Shown: positions 9,437-18,772, numbered from the stretch's first letter. The stretch is DNA of 64,000 nt from Zoogloeaceae bacterium G21618-S1 (GCA_027214125.1 JAPWHF010000002.1:248001-312000), one strand, 5' to 3'. The notes: generated by a model not told the origin, from the letters alone. Translations and numbers: made by a program.

Positions 9437-9580
9437 GGATCGTCCCCTCCCGACTCGTTTTAGAATGGCCAGACACCGACTCGCAGAATCCGGCTTTTAA
9501 CGGGCCGCATTATCCCGGCTCACCGCGCTCAGGCATATCAGGGGAAACGCCTAAGACCCCCGTGAAAATCAAACGAACAC

Positions 9581-10228
9581 ATGACACAAACACTCAACAT
9601 CTGCCTCGTCCGGCACGGCGAAACCGCCTGGAACGCGGCACATCGTCTACAAGGCCATACGGACATTCCCTTGAACGATACCGGGCGTGCCCAAGCTGCG
9701 GCCACCGCCCGCCTGCTCGCCGCGCATCGCTTTGACGCCGCCTACACCAGCGATCTGAGCCGCGCGGCCGACACGGCGCGCGCCATTGGCGAACGCATCG
9801 GACTCGCGGCCGTCCCCCTGCCTGCGCTGCGCGAACGTCACTACGGCGCCTTTCAGGGGCTGACCTACGACGAAGCGCAGGTTCGCCATCCAGAGGCCTA
9901 CGCGCATTTCAAGGCCCGAACACCCGATCATCCGCTGCCTGGCGGGGGCGAGAGCCTGACCACATTTGCCGGGCGCATCGCGACGGCGCTTGACGATCTG
10001 GTGCAGCGCCACACAGGTCAGCAGATTCTGGTCGTCGCCCACGGCGGTGTCCTTGACATCATCTATCGCATCGCCAGCGGACGCTCGCTGAGCCAGGCGC
10101 GCGACTTCAAAATACCGAACGCCGCACTCAACTGGATACGCCACGAGCCACCGGCCAGATGGTCGATCGATCAATGGGCGGAAGAGGCCCACCTCACCGC
10201 CGCCCGCGACGAATTGCCCAACAGCTGA
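9581..10228 (+). CDS. histidine phosphatase family protein (GpmB/CobC-like)
   Basis: A 215-residue member of the phosphoglycerate-mutase superfamily. It has the phospho-acceptor motif 'LVRHGETAWN' near residue 10, 'SDLSRAADTA', the proton-donor region 'LRERHYGAFQGLTYDEA' and the second histidine in 'VVAHGGVLDII'. Those residues are all present, so it should be an active phosphatase; the substrate is not evident. It is about 30 residues shorter than gpmA and lacks the mutase insertions, so a phosphatase role is more likely than a glycolytic mutase (gpmA is present at 17139). It lies 75 bases before glyA on the same strand. Confidence 0.88.
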   Translation: MTQTLNICLVRHGETAWNAAHRLQGHTDIPLNDTGRAQAAATARLLAAHRFDAAYTSDLSRAADTARAIGERIGLAAVPLPALRERHYGAFQGLTYDEAQVRHPEAYAHFKARTPDHPLPGGGESLTTFAGRIATALDDLVQRHTGQQILVVAHGGVLDIIYRIASGRSLSQARDFKIPNAALNWIRHEPPARWSIDQWAEEAHLTAARDELPNS

Positions 10229-10263
10229 GCGCACCTGCCAGTGGGAATTTCCGCCAATCTGCG

Positions 10264-10272
10264 TGATAGAAT
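10264..10272 (+). promoter_or_regulatory. extended -10 promoter candidate for glyA
   Basis: TGATAGAAT fits the extended -10 pattern TGnTATAAT with one mismatch, 32 bases before the glyA ATG. No good -35 hexamer was found at 17 bases, as is usual for extended -10 promoters. Confidence 0.4.
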
Positions 10273-10303
10273 CCGCTTTTGACCCTGCCATAGACCCAAG
10301 ACC

Positions 10304-11554
10304 ATGTTTTCCAAGAAAAACACGCTCGCCAGCACCGATCCGGAACTGTGGGAAGCCATCACGGCTGAAAACCGCCGTCAAGAAGCTCACATCGAACTGA
10401 TCGCCTCCGAAAACTATGTGAGCCACGCCGTCATGGAAGCCCAAGGCTCCCAGCTCACCAACAAGTACGCCGAAGGCTATCCGGGCAAGCGTTACTACGG
10501 CGGCTGCGAGCATGTCGACGTGGCCGAGCAGCTGGCCATCGACCGCGCCAAGACCCTGTTCGGCGCCGAGGCAGCCAACGTACAGCCCAACTCGGGCTCG
10601 CAGGCCAACCAGGCCGTGCTGATGGCCTTCCTCAAGCCGGGCGACACCATCATGGGCATGAGCCTGGCCGAAGGCGGCCACCTCACCCACGGCATGGCGT
10701 TGAACATGAGCGGCAAGTGGTTCAACGTAGTCTCCTACGGCCTCGACAAGAATGAAGCCATCGACTACGACGCCATGGAGCGTCTCGCCCATGAGCACAA
10801 GCCGAAGCTGATCATCGCCGGCGCCTCGGCCTACTCACTGCGCATCGACTTCGAGCGCTTCGCCAAGGTCGCCAAGGCCGTTGGCGCGATCTTCATGGTC
10901 GACATGGCGCACTACGCCGGCCTGATCGCCGCCGGCTTCTACCCGAACCCGGTGCCCCACGCCGACGTGGTCACCACCACCACCCACAAAACCCTGCGCG
11001 GCCCGCGCGGCGGCCTGATCCTGATGAAAGAGGAACACGCCAAAGCCATCAACTCGGCCATCTTCCCGGGTCTGCAGGGCGGTCCGCTGATGCACGTCAT
11101 CGCCGCCAAGGCCACGGCCTTCAAAGAGGCCATGAAGCCGACCTTCAAGACTTACCAGGAACAGGTCATTGCCAACGCCCGCGTCATGGCGCGTGTGCTC
11201 GGCGAAGAGCGCGGCCTGCGCATCGTCTCCGGCGGTACCGAAAGCCATGTCTTCCTGGTCGACCTGCGCAACAAGCATGTCACCGGCAAAGTGGCTGAAG
11301 CCGCGCTGGGCATGGCGCACATCACGGTCAACAAGAACGCCATTCCGAACGACCCGGAAAAGCCCTTTGTCACGTCCGGCATCCGTCTCGGTTCGCCAGC
11401 CATGACGACCCGCGGTTTTACCGAGATCGAAGCCGAGAAAATCGCCCACCTGGTGGCCGATGTCCTCGACGCCCCGGACGACGTAGACAACCTGGAGCGC
11501 GTGCGCGCCCAAGTGTCCGCGTTGTGCGCCAAATTCCCGGTCTACGGCGACTGA
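10304..11554 (+). CDS. glyA: serine hydroxymethyltransferase
   Basis: A 416-residue cytosolic PLP enzyme that converts serine and tetrahydrofolate to glycine and methylene-tetrahydrofolate, the main one-carbon source. The PLP lysine is K229 in '[14 protein letters not shown]'. 'ASENYVS', '[15 protein letters not shown]' and '[14 protein letters not shown]' are all intact, and the length is standard. nrdR follows after 52 bases that contain a GC hairpin. The glyA-nrdR-ribD order is common in Betaproteobacteria. Confidence 0.98.
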   Translation: MFSKKNTLASTDPELWEAITAENRRQEAHIELIASENYVSHAVMEAQGSQLTNKYAEGYPGKRYYGGCEHVDVAEQLAIDRAKTLFGAEAANVQPNSGSQANQAVLMAFLKPGDTIMGMSLAEGGHLTHGMALNMSGKWFNVVSYGLDKNEAIDYDAMERLAHEHKPKLIIAGASAYSLRIDFERFAKVAKAVGAIFMVDMAHYAGLIAAGFYPNPVPHADVVTTTTHKTLRGPRGGLILMKEEHAKAINSAIFPGLQGGPLMHVIAAKATAFKEAMKPTFKTYQEQVIANARVMARVLGEERGLRIVSGGTESHVFLVDLRNKHVTGKVAEAALGMAHITVNKNAIPNDPEKPFVTSGIRLGSPAMTTRGFTEIEAEKIAHLVADVLDAPDDVDNLERVRAQVSALCAKFPVYGD

Positions 11555-11563
11555 GCACCGATC

Positions 11564-11586
11564 AGCGGGCGCCGCACGCGCCCGCT
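11564..11586 (+). other. GC-rich hairpin between glyA and nrdR
   Basis: Stem AGCGGGCGC / GCGCCCGCT (9 bp), loop CGCAC, with no T-run after it. It may attenuate or protect the glyA transcript rather than act as a full terminator. Confidence 0.45.
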
Positions 11587-11606
11587 GGCCCGGATACCCT
11601 CCCCTC

Positions 11607-12083
11607 ATGAAATGCCCCTTCTGCGGCGACCCCTCCACTCAGGTCACCGATACCCGTGAGAACGAAGACGGCGACATCGTTCGCCGGCGTCGGCGCTGCG
11701 TGAAGTGCGACAAGCGCTTCACCACCTATGAGCGCATCGATCTGAAGATGCCACATATCGTGAAGCGCAACGGGCATCGCGCCGAATTCGATCGCGGCAA
11801 GGTGCTCGCCAGCATGACGCTGGCCTTGCGCAAACGGCCGGTGGCGGTCGAAGACATCGAAGCCGCCGCCGCCCGCATCGAAGGCAAACTGCTGGCCATG
11901 GGCGAGCGCGAGCTGCCTTCTGTGAAAGTCGGCGAGCTGGTGATGCGCGAACTCAAAAAACTCGACAAGGTCGCCTACGTGCGCTTCGCCTCCGTCTATC
12001 GCAACTTCGAAGACGTCGACGCCTTCTCCGAAGCCGTGCGCGAAGTGTCGCGCACCCGCGGTCGCCCACCCAAGACCGACTGA
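11607..12083 (+). CDS. nrdR: transcriptional repressor NrdR
   Basis: A 158-residue repressor of ribonucleotide reductase genes. The N-terminal zinc ribbon has CPFC (residues 3-6) and CVKC (about 31-34), and is followed by an ATP-cone domain (about 49-139, '[18 protein letters not shown]...RPV'). It senses ATP/dATP and binds NrdR boxes. The length matches the family (about 150). It is 52 bases after glyA and 4 bases before ribD, so it is probably co-transcribed. Confidence 0.97.
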   Translation: MKCPFCGDPSTQVTDTRENEDGDIVRRRRRCVKCDKRFTTYERIDLKMPHIVKRNGHRAEFDRGKVLASMTLALRKRPVAVEDIEAAAARIEGKLLAMGERELPSVKVGELVMRELKKLDKVAYVRFASVYRNFEDVDAFSEAVREVSRTRGRPPKTD

Positions 12084-12087
12084 CACC

Positions 12088-13185
12088 ATGGGCTTCTCCG
12101 CACTCGACCATCAGCACATGGCCCGTGCGCTTCAACTGGCCGAACAAGGCCTCTGCACAACCACGCCGAACCCCCGCGTCGGCTGTGTCATCGCCCAGGG
12201 CGACACTATTGTTGGCGAAGGCTGGCATCATCGCGCCGGAGAGGCGCATGCCGAAGTCCACGCCTTGCACGCAGCGGGCACCCAAGCGCAAGGCGCAACC
12301 GCCTATGTCACGCTGGAGCCCTGCGCGCACCACGGCCGCACGCCCCCCTGCGCCGACGCACTCATCGGCGCCAAGGTCGCACGTGTCGTCATCGCCATGG
12401 GCGACCCGAATCCTTTGGTGGCGGGCCAAGGCATCGCACGCCTCGAACAGGGCGGCATCCCGACACAAGTTGGACTGCTCAGTACAGACGCGGCAGAGCT
12501 GAATATCGGTTTTATCTCACGCATGACCCGCTCTCGCCCCTGGGTACGCCTGAAAGCGGCCACGACACTCGACGGTAAAACTGCGCTCAACAACGGCGTC
12601 AGCCAGTGGATTACCGGCAGCGCCGCGCGCGCAGATGGTCACCGCTGGCGCGCACGCGCCTGTGCCATCCTGACCGGCCTTGGCACCGTTCGCGCCGACG
12701 ATCCACTGCTCACGGTGCGCGACGTTCCCTGCAACCGGCAACCGCTTCGGGTACTGGTCGATGCCCGCTTTGACGTCAGCCCCACTGCTCGCCTGTTCAA
12801 TGGCGACCCGGTGCTGGTGGTCACAGCGGCATCCAATCCAGAGAAAGCGGCCGCACTTGCTACGCGCAATGTCGACACGCTGCAACTGCCCAATGCGCAC
12901 GGCAAGGTCGACCTGCCGGCCTTGCTTGAGGCGCTCGCGCAACGTGGCATCAACGAGCTTCATGTCGAAGCCGGCTTCAAGCTCAATGGCTCTTTGCTGC
13001 GTGAGAATTGCGTGGATGAGCTGCTGCTGTATACCGCACCGATGTTGGTCGGCGATGCCGCTCAGGGACTATTCAACCTGCCCGAATTGAATTCCCTGGA
13101 GAAGGCCCGCCATCTTGAATGGCGGGATGTCCGGCTTATCGGCAAGGACGTCCGGCTGATCGGCCGCTTTCAGCGCGCCGATTGA
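12088..13185 (+). CDS. ribD: bifunctional riboflavin biosynthesis deaminase/reductase
   Basis: A 365-residue two-domain enzyme for the second and third steps of riboflavin synthesis. The N-terminal deaminase (about 1-145) has the zinc site HAEVHAL and 'TLEPCAHHGRTPPC'. The reductase domain (about 150-365) includes 'RLKAATTLDGKTAL' and 'LHVEAGFKLNGSLL'. It starts 4 bases after nrdR. The last 16 bases overlap the end of the convergent moeB. The C-terminus encodes a near-repeat, 'DVRLIGKDVRLIG', with 16 of 18 bases alike in the two copies; the second half resembles the family's usual ending, so it may be natural. Confidence 0.97.
   Translation: MGFSALDHQHMARALQLAEQGLCTTTPNPRVGCVIAQGDTIVGEGWHHRAGEAHAEVHALHAAGTQAQGATAYVTLEPCAHHGRTPPCADALIGAKVARVVIAMGDPNPLVAGQGIARLEQGGIPTQVGLLSTDAAELNIGFISRMTRSRPWVRLKAATTLDGKTALNNGVSQWITGSAARADGHRWRARACAILTGLGTVRADDPLLTVRDVPCNRQPLRVLVDARFDVSPTARLFNGDPVLVVTAASNPEKAAALATRNVDTLQLPNAHGKVDLPALLEALAQRGINELHVEAGFKLNGSLLRENCVDELLLYTAPMLVGDAAQGLFNLPELNSLEKARHLEWRDVRLIGKDVRLIGRFQRAD
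13126..13164 (+). repeat. short imperfect tandem repeat in the ribD 3' end
   Basis: Copies at 13126-13143 and 13147-13164 (GAYGTCCGGCTKATCGGC) differ at 2 of 18 positions, with a 21-base period and in frame. They encode the doubled DVRLIG at the RibD C-terminus. Confidence 0.6.
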
Positions 13186-13925
13186 CCGCACACCGCGCAG
13201 GCGGGGTCTTTGGACAGGCCGATGCCGCGCCATTCCATGTTCAGCCCATCGAGCAGCAATACCCGTCCTGCCAGCGACGTCCCAATCCCCGCCAACAACT
13301 TCAGGGCTTCTGCCGCCTGCGCCGCACCGATGATGCCGGTAATCGGCGCAAACACGCCCATCACCGCGCAACGCACCTGCTCCACGTCTTCGCCCTCGGG
13401 GAAGAGGCAGTGGTAGCACGGGCTCTCATCGCCGCGCAGATCAAACACATACAACTGGCCATCGAAACGAATGGCCGCGCCGGACACCAAGGGTTTGCGA
13501 TGGGTATGACACGCACGATTGATCGCATGCCGCGTTTCGAAGTTGTCGGAGCAATCGAGCACGACATCGGCCGCCGCCACCTCCGTCAATAGCGCCTCAC
13601 CTGCCAGGCGCCGTGCCAGAGGAACAACCCGCACTTCGGGATTAAGCCGACCCAGCGTAGCCTGACCCGACAGCACCTTCGGCTGCCCAACCGCCTCCGC
13701 GGTATGCAGGATCTGTCGCTGGAGATTGGTCAGGTCGACTTCATCATCATCGACCAGCACCAGCGTCCCGACACCAGCTGCGGCAAGATACATGGCGGCC
13801 GGCGAACCGAGGCCGCCCGCGCCAACCACCAGCACACGCGCATCGACAAAAGCCTGCTGTCCCTCGACACCGATTTCGGGCAGCAGAATATGGCGGCTAT
13901 ACCGCAGAAGTTGGTCATCATTCAT
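13170..13925 (-). CDS. moeB: HesA/MoeB/ThiF family adenylyltransferase
   Basis: A 251-residue E1-like enzyme that adenylates the C-terminus of a sulfur-carrier protein (MoaD or ThiS) for molybdopterin or thiamine synthesis. The nucleotide-binding loop is 'VVGAGGLGSPAAMYLAAAG' near residue 33. 'DLTNLQRQILH', 'DCSDNFETRHAINRAC' and the zinc pairs CYHC (about 171) and CAVC (about 244) are all present. There is no rhodanese domain. No moa or thi gene is adjacent, so MoeB versus ThiF cannot be decided from context. Its 3' end overlaps ribD by 16 bases. Confidence 0.9.
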   Translation of the reverse strand: MNDDQLLRYSRHILLPEIGVEGQQAFVDARVLVVGAGGLGSPAAMYLAAAGVGTLVLVDDDEVDLTNLQRQILHTAEAVGQPKVLSGQATLGRLNPEVRVVPLARRLAGEALLTEVAAADVVLDCSDNFETRHAINRACHTHRKPLVSGAAIRFDGQLYVFDLRGDESPCYHCLFPEGEDVEQVRCAVMGVFAPITGIIGAAQAAEALKLLAGIGTSLAGRVLLLDGLNMEWRGIGLSKDPACAVCGQSAR

Positions 13926-13948
13926 GGCAGCAGTCGCGCGGGATAGGG

Positions 13949-14404
13949 CTACTTATAGTCGCGCAGTTCGACCGGCGTTTCATCATGATCACCGTGCGGG
14001 TGGTGATCGTAGACCTTGATGTACACCTCGTTGGACTGCTTGATCAGCCGCTCGGGTGATTCAATGTTGTGGCGTTGCGTCTCTTCGCTGAAGTACACCA
14101 ACGCGCGCACCAGCTTCACATACAAGGAGTTGTCCAGATGGAAGCCGGCGTCACGCAGCGCGTTTTCCAGTAGTTCCAGCGAGAAATCGAGCACCGAGTA
14201 CTCGACTTCCAGGCAAAGCTCGCGCGCACTCGGTTCAACCTTCAGCCCACGCAAACGGCGCAAAGCGCCCAAGGCACGCTCTACCTGCCCCGGCGGCATT
14301 GGGCGAAAGCGGATCTCACGCGTCTTGATCAGCCCGCTGGCGCCGGCACCAGCATGAGATTCATGCCGCCTGCCCGCCAGCTTGTAGGCCGTTTCACGGC
14401 GCAT
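13949..14404 (-). CDS. conserved hypothetical protein, possible HMA-like fold
   Basis: A 151-residue protein I do not recognise. Residues 28-92 ('TREIRFRPMPPGQVERALGA...') could form the beta-alpha-beta-beta-alpha pattern of heavy-metal-associated or ferredoxin-like domains, but there is no CxxC metal site. The C-terminus carries a His/Asp-rich stretch (VYDHHPHGDHDE) that could bind metal. There is no signal peptide or membrane segment. It lies between ctpA (30 bases upstream on the same strand) and moeB (23 bases downstream), so it is likely in one transcript running from gpmA to moeB. No function is assigned. Confidence 0.65.
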   Translation of the reverse strand: MRRETAYKLAGRRHESHAGAGASGLIKTREIRFRPMPPGQVERALGALRRLRGLKVEPSARELCLEVEYSVLDFSLELLENALRDAGFHLDNSLYVKLVRALVYFSEETQRHNIESPERLIKQSNEVYIKVYDHHPHGDHDETPVELRDYK

Positions 14405-14434
14405 GATTACCCCCTTTGCGTCATGGTTACTTGA

Positions 14435-15826
14435 TTACTTCGCATTCTGGACGATCTCTCGCCCCTTGAGAAGGTTCAAGGCCTGCTGAAACTGGAAATC
14501 TTCCTCACTGGCCGGCTCGATCCGCTTGAACGGCGTATCAGCCGCCTTTTCCTCCTCGCTGGCCGCGCGCGCCGCTTCACGCGCTGCCAGTGCCTTGCGC
14601 TCGGCTTCCGGATCCTTGTCATTCTCGAGGTGACCGCGCAGGTCTGCCTCGCGAATACGCAGTTGCGCCGAGGTGTCCTGCGGATCTTCGACCTTGTAAT
14701 CCGGTTCGATGCCCTTGGCCTGAATCGAACGCCCGCCCGGCGTGTAGTAGCGCGCCGTGGTCAGCTTGATGGCGGTATTGTTGGTCAGCGGCAAGATGGT
14801 CTGCACCGAGCCCTTGCCAAATGTCTGGGTGCCGAGCACCTTGGCACGCTTGTGGTCCTGAAGCGCACCAGCGACGATCTCGGACGCCGACGCCGATCCG
14901 CCGTTCACCAACACAACCATCGGTACATTCTTGACGCCGGCGGGCAGGTCTTTCAGGAAGTCTGTACGCGTGCCGCGCAGATAATCCTCCGGCGTTGCCA
15001 TGTACTTGCGCTTGGCGTCCGGCGTACGCCCGTCGGTCGATACCACCAGCGTATCAGCCGGCAAGAAGGCCGCCGACACACCCACGGCGCCATGCAGCAA
15101 GCCGCCCGGGTCATTACGCAAATCAAGCACGAGGCCAGTGAGCGGCCCCTTGGCATAGAGCTGCGTCAGGTGCTCAGCCAGCGACGCAGCCGTTGCCTCC
15201 TGGAACTGCACCACACGCACATAACCAAAGCCGGGCTCGACGAGCTTCGATTTCACACTGCGCACCTTGATGATCTCGCGCACGATGGTCACGACAAGCG
15301 GCTTTTCGTCCCCCTTGCGCACAATGGTCAACACGATCTTGGTGTTCGGCTTGCCCCGCATCTGCTTGACCGCATCACCCAGGGTCATGCCCTTGACCGG
15401 AGTCTCATCCAGCTTGACGATCAGGTCGCCGGCTTTGACGCCCGCGCGGAAGGCCGGGGTATCCTCAATCGGCGAGATGACCTTGACGAAGCCATCCTCC
15501 ATACCGACTTCGATGCCAAGGCCGCCAAACTCACCCTGCGTGCCGACTTGCAGATCCTTGAATGCATCGGCATCCAGATAGGCCGAATGCGGATCGAGCC
15601 CGGTCAGCATGCCGCTGATCGCGTCGGTCAGCAGCGCCTTGTCTTCCACCGGCTCGACATAGCCCTGCTTGATGGCGTTGAACACATCCGCCAGCGCGCG
15701 CAATTCCTGCATGGGCAGCGGCGCCAGCGCCGCCTTGTCGGCATTGGCCGGGAAATTCAGACTGATCAGGACGCCCGCACACATACCGGTGAAGACCAAT
15801 CCAAACTGCTGCAATTTACTACGCAT
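14435..15826 (-). CDS. ctpA: carboxy-terminal processing protease (S41 family)
   Basis: A 463-residue periplasmic serine protease. The start was set at ATG 15826 because it gives a proper signal sequence (MRSKLQQFGLVFTGMCAGVL); a frame 30 bases longer adds an unlikely leader. A PDZ domain lies at about 85-165. The catalytic serine is S313 in 'GGSASASE', and the general-base lysine is K338 in 'TFGKGSVQ', 25 residues later as in Prc/CtpA. The C-terminal 70 residues are charged and Ala/Glu-rich. It sits directly downstream of envC, an order seen in many Proteobacteria, and probably acts in envelope or peptidoglycan-hydrolase control. Confidence 0.95.
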   Translation of the reverse strand: MRSKLQQFGLVFTGMCAGVLISLNFPANADKAALAPLPMQELRALADVFNAIKQGYVEPVEDKALLTDAISGMLTGLDPHSAYLDADAFKDLQVGTQGEFGGLGIEVGMEDGFVKVISPIEDTPAFRAGVKAGDLIVKLDETPVKGMTLGDAVKQMRGKPNTKIVLTIVRKGDEKPLVVTIVREIIKVRSVKSKLVEPGFGYVRVVQFQEATAASLAEHLTQLYAKGPLTGLVLDLRNDPGGLLHGAVGVSAAFLPADTLVVSTDGRTPDAKRKYMATPEDYLRGTRTDFLKDLPAGVKNVPMVVLVNGGSASASEIVAGALQDHKRAKVLGTQTFGKGSVQTILPLTNNTAIKLTTARYYTPGGRSIQAKGIEPDYKVEDPQDTSAQLRIREADLRGHLENDKDPEAERKALAAREAARAASEEEKAADTPFKRIEPASEEDFQFQQALNLLKGREIVQNAK

Positions 15827-15874
15827 GACGACTCCAAACGATGGGGCATCGCACAACGGCGCAACCCCGAAAAT

Positions 15875-17134
15875 TCAATTCAGGCGGATCCAGTCCATCG
15901 GGTCCACCGGCCGCCCCTGATGGCGGATCTCGAAGTATAGCCCCGGCTCCGGGTTTCCTCCGCTGTCGCCTGCCGCTGCCAGCACCTCGCCGGCTGAAAC
16001 ACGCTCGCCGTTGGACTTGAACAGCGCGTCATTGTTTCCGTACACCGTCAAATAGCCCTGGCCATGATCGATGATGATGAGATTTCCGAAGCCGCGCAAC
16101 CAATCCGAGAAAACCACTTCGCCGTCGGCCACGGCATGCACCTCCTCACCACTGTTGGCCCGGATGAATATGCCCTTCCAGCTCGTCCCGCCCGACGCTC
16201 TGTCAGCGCCAAAACGGCCAATGATCGCACCACGCAAGGGCGATTTGAGTTGCCCACGCAGCGCCGAAAACGCCTTGCCACGCGTGCTGCTGTCGGCGCT
16301 CTCCCGGGAGGCGCCTACCACCGGTTCGCTGGGCGGCCTCGGGATCGAGACCGGCGACGGCGGCGTTGACCGCGGACGTGCCCTGACTTTTTCGAGCTCG
16401 ACCATCAAGGCGCGCAAACGCGCTTCGTCGCGCTGAAGATCTGCCACCACTTGTTTTTGGGCCTTCAGCTCTTTCGACAGCTCCGCCACGATCTGGCCCC
16501 GCCGCTCGCGCTCTTTTTTCAGATCGGCCATTTCCCGACGCTGCACCGCTTCGAGCCGCGCAACCTCCGCACGCCGCGCCTCGGCGTCCGCTTGCTGCTT
16601 GCGCTGCAAGGCCATGGATTCGCGCAAACGGGTGATGATCGCCTGCTTCTCCCGCCCAATCTGTTCGAGATAAAACGCATCGCGGGCGAGCTGATTGGGT
16701 TCGCGCGCGCTGAGCAGATACGCTACGCCCGGCTCGCCGCCGTACTGGTAGTAGCGCCGCAACCAGTTGGCCAGCGCCTCTCGACCGGTGTGGACCTCCC
16801 CCTCAGTCTCCCGCAACGCGGCCTCGACCTTCAGCACCGCGGCGTCGGCGCTCTTGCGCTCACGCACAAGCTCACGGACTCGCCGCAAAATGCGCGACAC
16901 CGCCACGTCTGCCTGTTTGAGTGCCTTGGCCGCCTCAGCATGGGTCGATTCGGTATCGGCCACCTCGGCTTGCGCCGAGCGCAGACGCGACTTCACGGCG
17001 TCCAGATCGCTGCGCGATGACGCCATTCGGTCGCTCGTCTCCTCGGCAACACCCGAAGCGGGAAAAACGGCAAGCGCCAGCATCATTGCCAGCGCCGCCG
17101 ATGGCCGCCCACGGGTGGCGGCAAAAAGGGTCAC
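15875..17134 (-). CDS. envC: EnvC-type murein hydrolase activator (degenerate M23/LytM domain)
   Basis: A 419-residue periplasmic protein. GTG 17134 is preferred because it follows the gpmA stop by 4 bases and yields a clean signal peptide ending 'VFPASGVAEE'; an ATG at 17206 would overlap gpmA by 68 bases. Residues of about 30-230 are a long Arg/Glu/Ala coiled coil. The C-terminal LytM domain lacks the usual zinc ligands: the HxxxD site is replaced by 'GTSWKG' and the final HxH by 'LYFEIRH'. That loss is typical of EnvC, which activates amidases rather than cutting peptidoglycan itself. It should therefore control septal cell-wall splitting. Confidence 0.92.
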   Translation of the reverse strand: MTLFAATRGRPSAALAMMLALAVFPASGVAEETSDRMASSRSDLDAVKSRLRSAQAEVADTESTHAEAAKALKQADVAVSRILRRVRELVRERKSADAAVLKVEAALRETEGEVHTGREALANWLRRYYQYGGEPGVAYLLSAREPNQLARDAFYLEQIGREKQAIITRLRESMALQRKQQADAEARRAEVARLEAVQRREMADLKKERERRGQIVAELSKELKAQKQVVADLQRDEARLRALMVELEKVRARPRSTPPSPVSIPRPPSEPVVGASRESADSSTRGKAFSALRGQLKSPLRGAIIGRFGADRASGGTSWKGIFIRANSGEEVHAVADGEVVFSDWLRGFGNLIIIDHGQGYLTVYGNNDALFKSNGERVSAGEVLAAAGDSGGNPEPGLYFEIRHQGRPVDPMDWIRLN

Positions 17135-17138
17135 GTCC

Positions 17139-17888
17139 TCAGGCCTTGGCTTTGCCCTGCCCCGCGACGGCTGCAGCCGCCGCCTTGATGGTGTCTTCAT
17201 CCGCAAGATAGTAGCTGCGGATCGGCCTCAGATTGGCGTCGAGTTCGTACACCAACGGCTGAGCGGTCGGGATGTTCAGGCCGACGATATCCGCGTCGCT
17301 CACGCCATCGAGGTATTTGATCAGCGCACGCAGGCTGTTGCCGTGGGCGGCGATCAGGATACGATCACCGGCCAGCACGCGCGGAACGATCACCGTCTCC
17401 CAGTAAGGCACCACACGCGCGACAGTATCTTTCAAGCACTCGGTGCGCGGGAAGCGATCCGCCGGCAGGCTGGCATAGCGCGGGTCATCGGGGGTCAGAC
17501 GCTCGTCACCGGCTTCCAGCGCCGGGGGCGGCACATCGTAGGAACGACGCCATTTCAGCACTTGGTCATCGCCAAACTTGGCTGCCGTCTCGGCCTTGTT
17601 CAGACCCTGCAACGCACCGTAGTGACGTTCATTCAACCGCCAGGAGTGCTCTACCGGCAGCCACAGCGCGGCCATGTGTTCGAGCACGATATTCAGGGTC
17701 TTGTTGGCGCGCTTGAGCACCGAGGTGAAAGCCACATCGAAGGCATAGCCCTCGTCGCGCAGCAGGTCGCCGGCCGCGCGCGCCTCTTCCACGCCTTTGT
17801 CGGTCAAATCAACGTCAGTCCAGCCGGTAAACCGGTTTTCCTTGTTCCAGGTGGACTCTCCGTGGCGAAGCAATACGATCTTGTACAT
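17139..17888 (-). CDS. gpmA: 2,3-bisphosphoglycerate-dependent phosphoglycerate mutase
   Basis: A 249-residue cytosolic glycolytic enzyme interconverting 3- and 2-phosphoglycerate. The phosphohistidine motif LLRHGES is at residues 6-12. '[19 protein letters not shown]', 'RRSYDVPPP' and '[16 protein letters not shown]' are all intact, and the length is standard. It is the first gene of a leftward run gpmA-envC-ctpA-unknown-moeB with small gaps. It is divergent from the ArsR gene across 95 AT-rich bases that should hold both promoters. Confidence 0.98.
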   Translation of the reverse strand: MYKIVLLRHGESTWNKENRFTGWTDVDLTDKGVEEARAAGDLLRDEGYAFDVAFTSVLKRANKTLNIVLEHMAALWLPVEHSWRLNERHYGALQGLNKAETAAKFGDDQVLKWRRSYDVPPPALEAGDERLTPDDPRYASLPADRFPRTECLKDTVARVVPYWETVIVPRVLAGDRILIAAHGNSLRALIKYLDGVSDADIVGLNIPTAQPLVYELDANLRPIRSYYLADEDTIKAAAAAVAGQGKAKA

Positions 17889-17983
17889 GAGGAACTATCT
17901 ACTCGCTAAGGTGGTAAACATGGGTTCTTGCGTCGCGCCAAGTCGCCGCTACAGCAAAAAATGGTATTTTATTACATTCATCT

Positions 17984-18334
17984 TTGTCGAATCGATCGCT
18001 GATCGTGAATAGTCATCCCATTGTTGATCTGATCGGCAAGACCGAGCAGATAGAAACCGCCGCCCGCGCCCTCAAGGCCATCTCCCATCCGCTCAGGCTC
18101 AAGATCCTGTGTGTCATCGGAGAAGGTGAAGTCTGTGTACAAGACATTGTCGAGGCCGTCGGCACATCCCAGAGCAACATATCCCAGCACCTGGCCATTC
18201 TGCGTGACAAAGGCGTTCTGCTCACCAGAAAGGACGCCAACCGGGTGTATTACCGGGTCGGAGACCAGCGCACATTGCAATTGATCGTCCTCATGCGCGA
18301 GGTCTTCTGCGGCGAACCGCCCGCTCAGCCCTGA
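17984..18334 (+). CDS. ArsR/SmtB family regulator, probable persulfide-responsive type
   Basis: A winged-helix repressor of 116 residues from TTG 17984, or 109 from GTG 18005; no Shine-Dalgarno site settles the choice. The DNA-recognition helix is 'VGTSQSNISQHLAILRDKG'. Metal motifs of ArsR (CVC) and SmtB are absent. It has a cysteine in 'LKILCVIGEGE' and another near the C-terminus in 'MREVFCGEP', the positions of the two sensing cysteines in BigR/SqrR/YgaV persulfide sensors as I know them. The next genes are a rhodanese and a glutaredoxin, which fits reactive-sulfur control (inference). It probably represses its own operon. Confidence 0.85.
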   Translation: MSNRSLIVNSHPIVDLIGKTEQIETAARALKAISHPLRLKILCVIGEGEVCVQDIVEAVGTSQSNISQHLAILRDKGVLLTRKDANRVYYRVGDQRTLQLIVLMREVFCGEPPAQP

Positions 18335-18355
18335 CATTACAAGAAGGAAATTTCC

Positions 18356-18772
18356 GTGGAGTTCTTGCAGCAAAATTGGTACTGGGCAGCCTTGGCTGTC
18401 GCCAGCGGCGCATTCCTGTTGATTGAAACCCTCCGCCAGCGTGGCGACACCAGCAGCCTGTCACCGGTACAGGCAACCATGATGATCAACCGCGAAGACG
18501 CGGTCATCATCGACGTGCGTGAGCAGAATGAGTTCTTTCAGGGGCACATTCCGAACGCCCGTCACATTCCGCTCGCAGCGCTGGAAAAGCGGTCGGCCGA
18601 GATCGAAAAACTGAAACAGCAACCGATCATCGTATGTTGCGCCTCCGGTGCACGCTCGAATGCGGCGGCGGCGACGCTGCGCAAACTCGGTTGCGAAAAA
18701 GTGTTTAACCTCCAGGGCGGCATCGCAAGCTGGCAACAAGCCGGCCAGCCGGTAAGCCGCAAGCGGAAATGA
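18356..18772 (+). CDS. membrane-anchored rhodanese-like protein
   Basis: A 138-residue protein starting at GTG 18356 after AAGAAGGAA. One N-terminal membrane helix (about 8-24, 'WYWAALAVASGAFLLIETL') is followed by a single rhodanese domain. The active loop is C95-ASGAR-S, with a second cysteine at C94. It would move sulfane sulfur (thiosulfate, persulfide or polysulfide) at the membrane. It is 21 bases after the ArsR gene, and its TGA overlaps the grxC ATG. This order is also seen upstream of secB in other beta- and gammaproteobacteria. Confidence 0.92.
   Translation: MEFLQQNWYWAALAVASGAFLLIETLRQRGDTSSLSPVQATMMINREDAVIIDVREQNEFFQGHIPNARHIPLAALEKRSAEIEKLKQQPIIVCCASGARSNAAAATLRKLGCEKVFNLQGGIASWQQAGQPVSRKRK

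Noticed and set aside
14630-15940. 436-codon frame opposite ctpA
   Set aside because: Shadow of the S41 protease, no start signal or domain.
15875-17206. EnvC start at ATG 17206
   Set aside because: It overlaps gpmA by 68 bases and puts 24 Arg/Pro-rich residues before the signal peptide; GTG 17134 is better.
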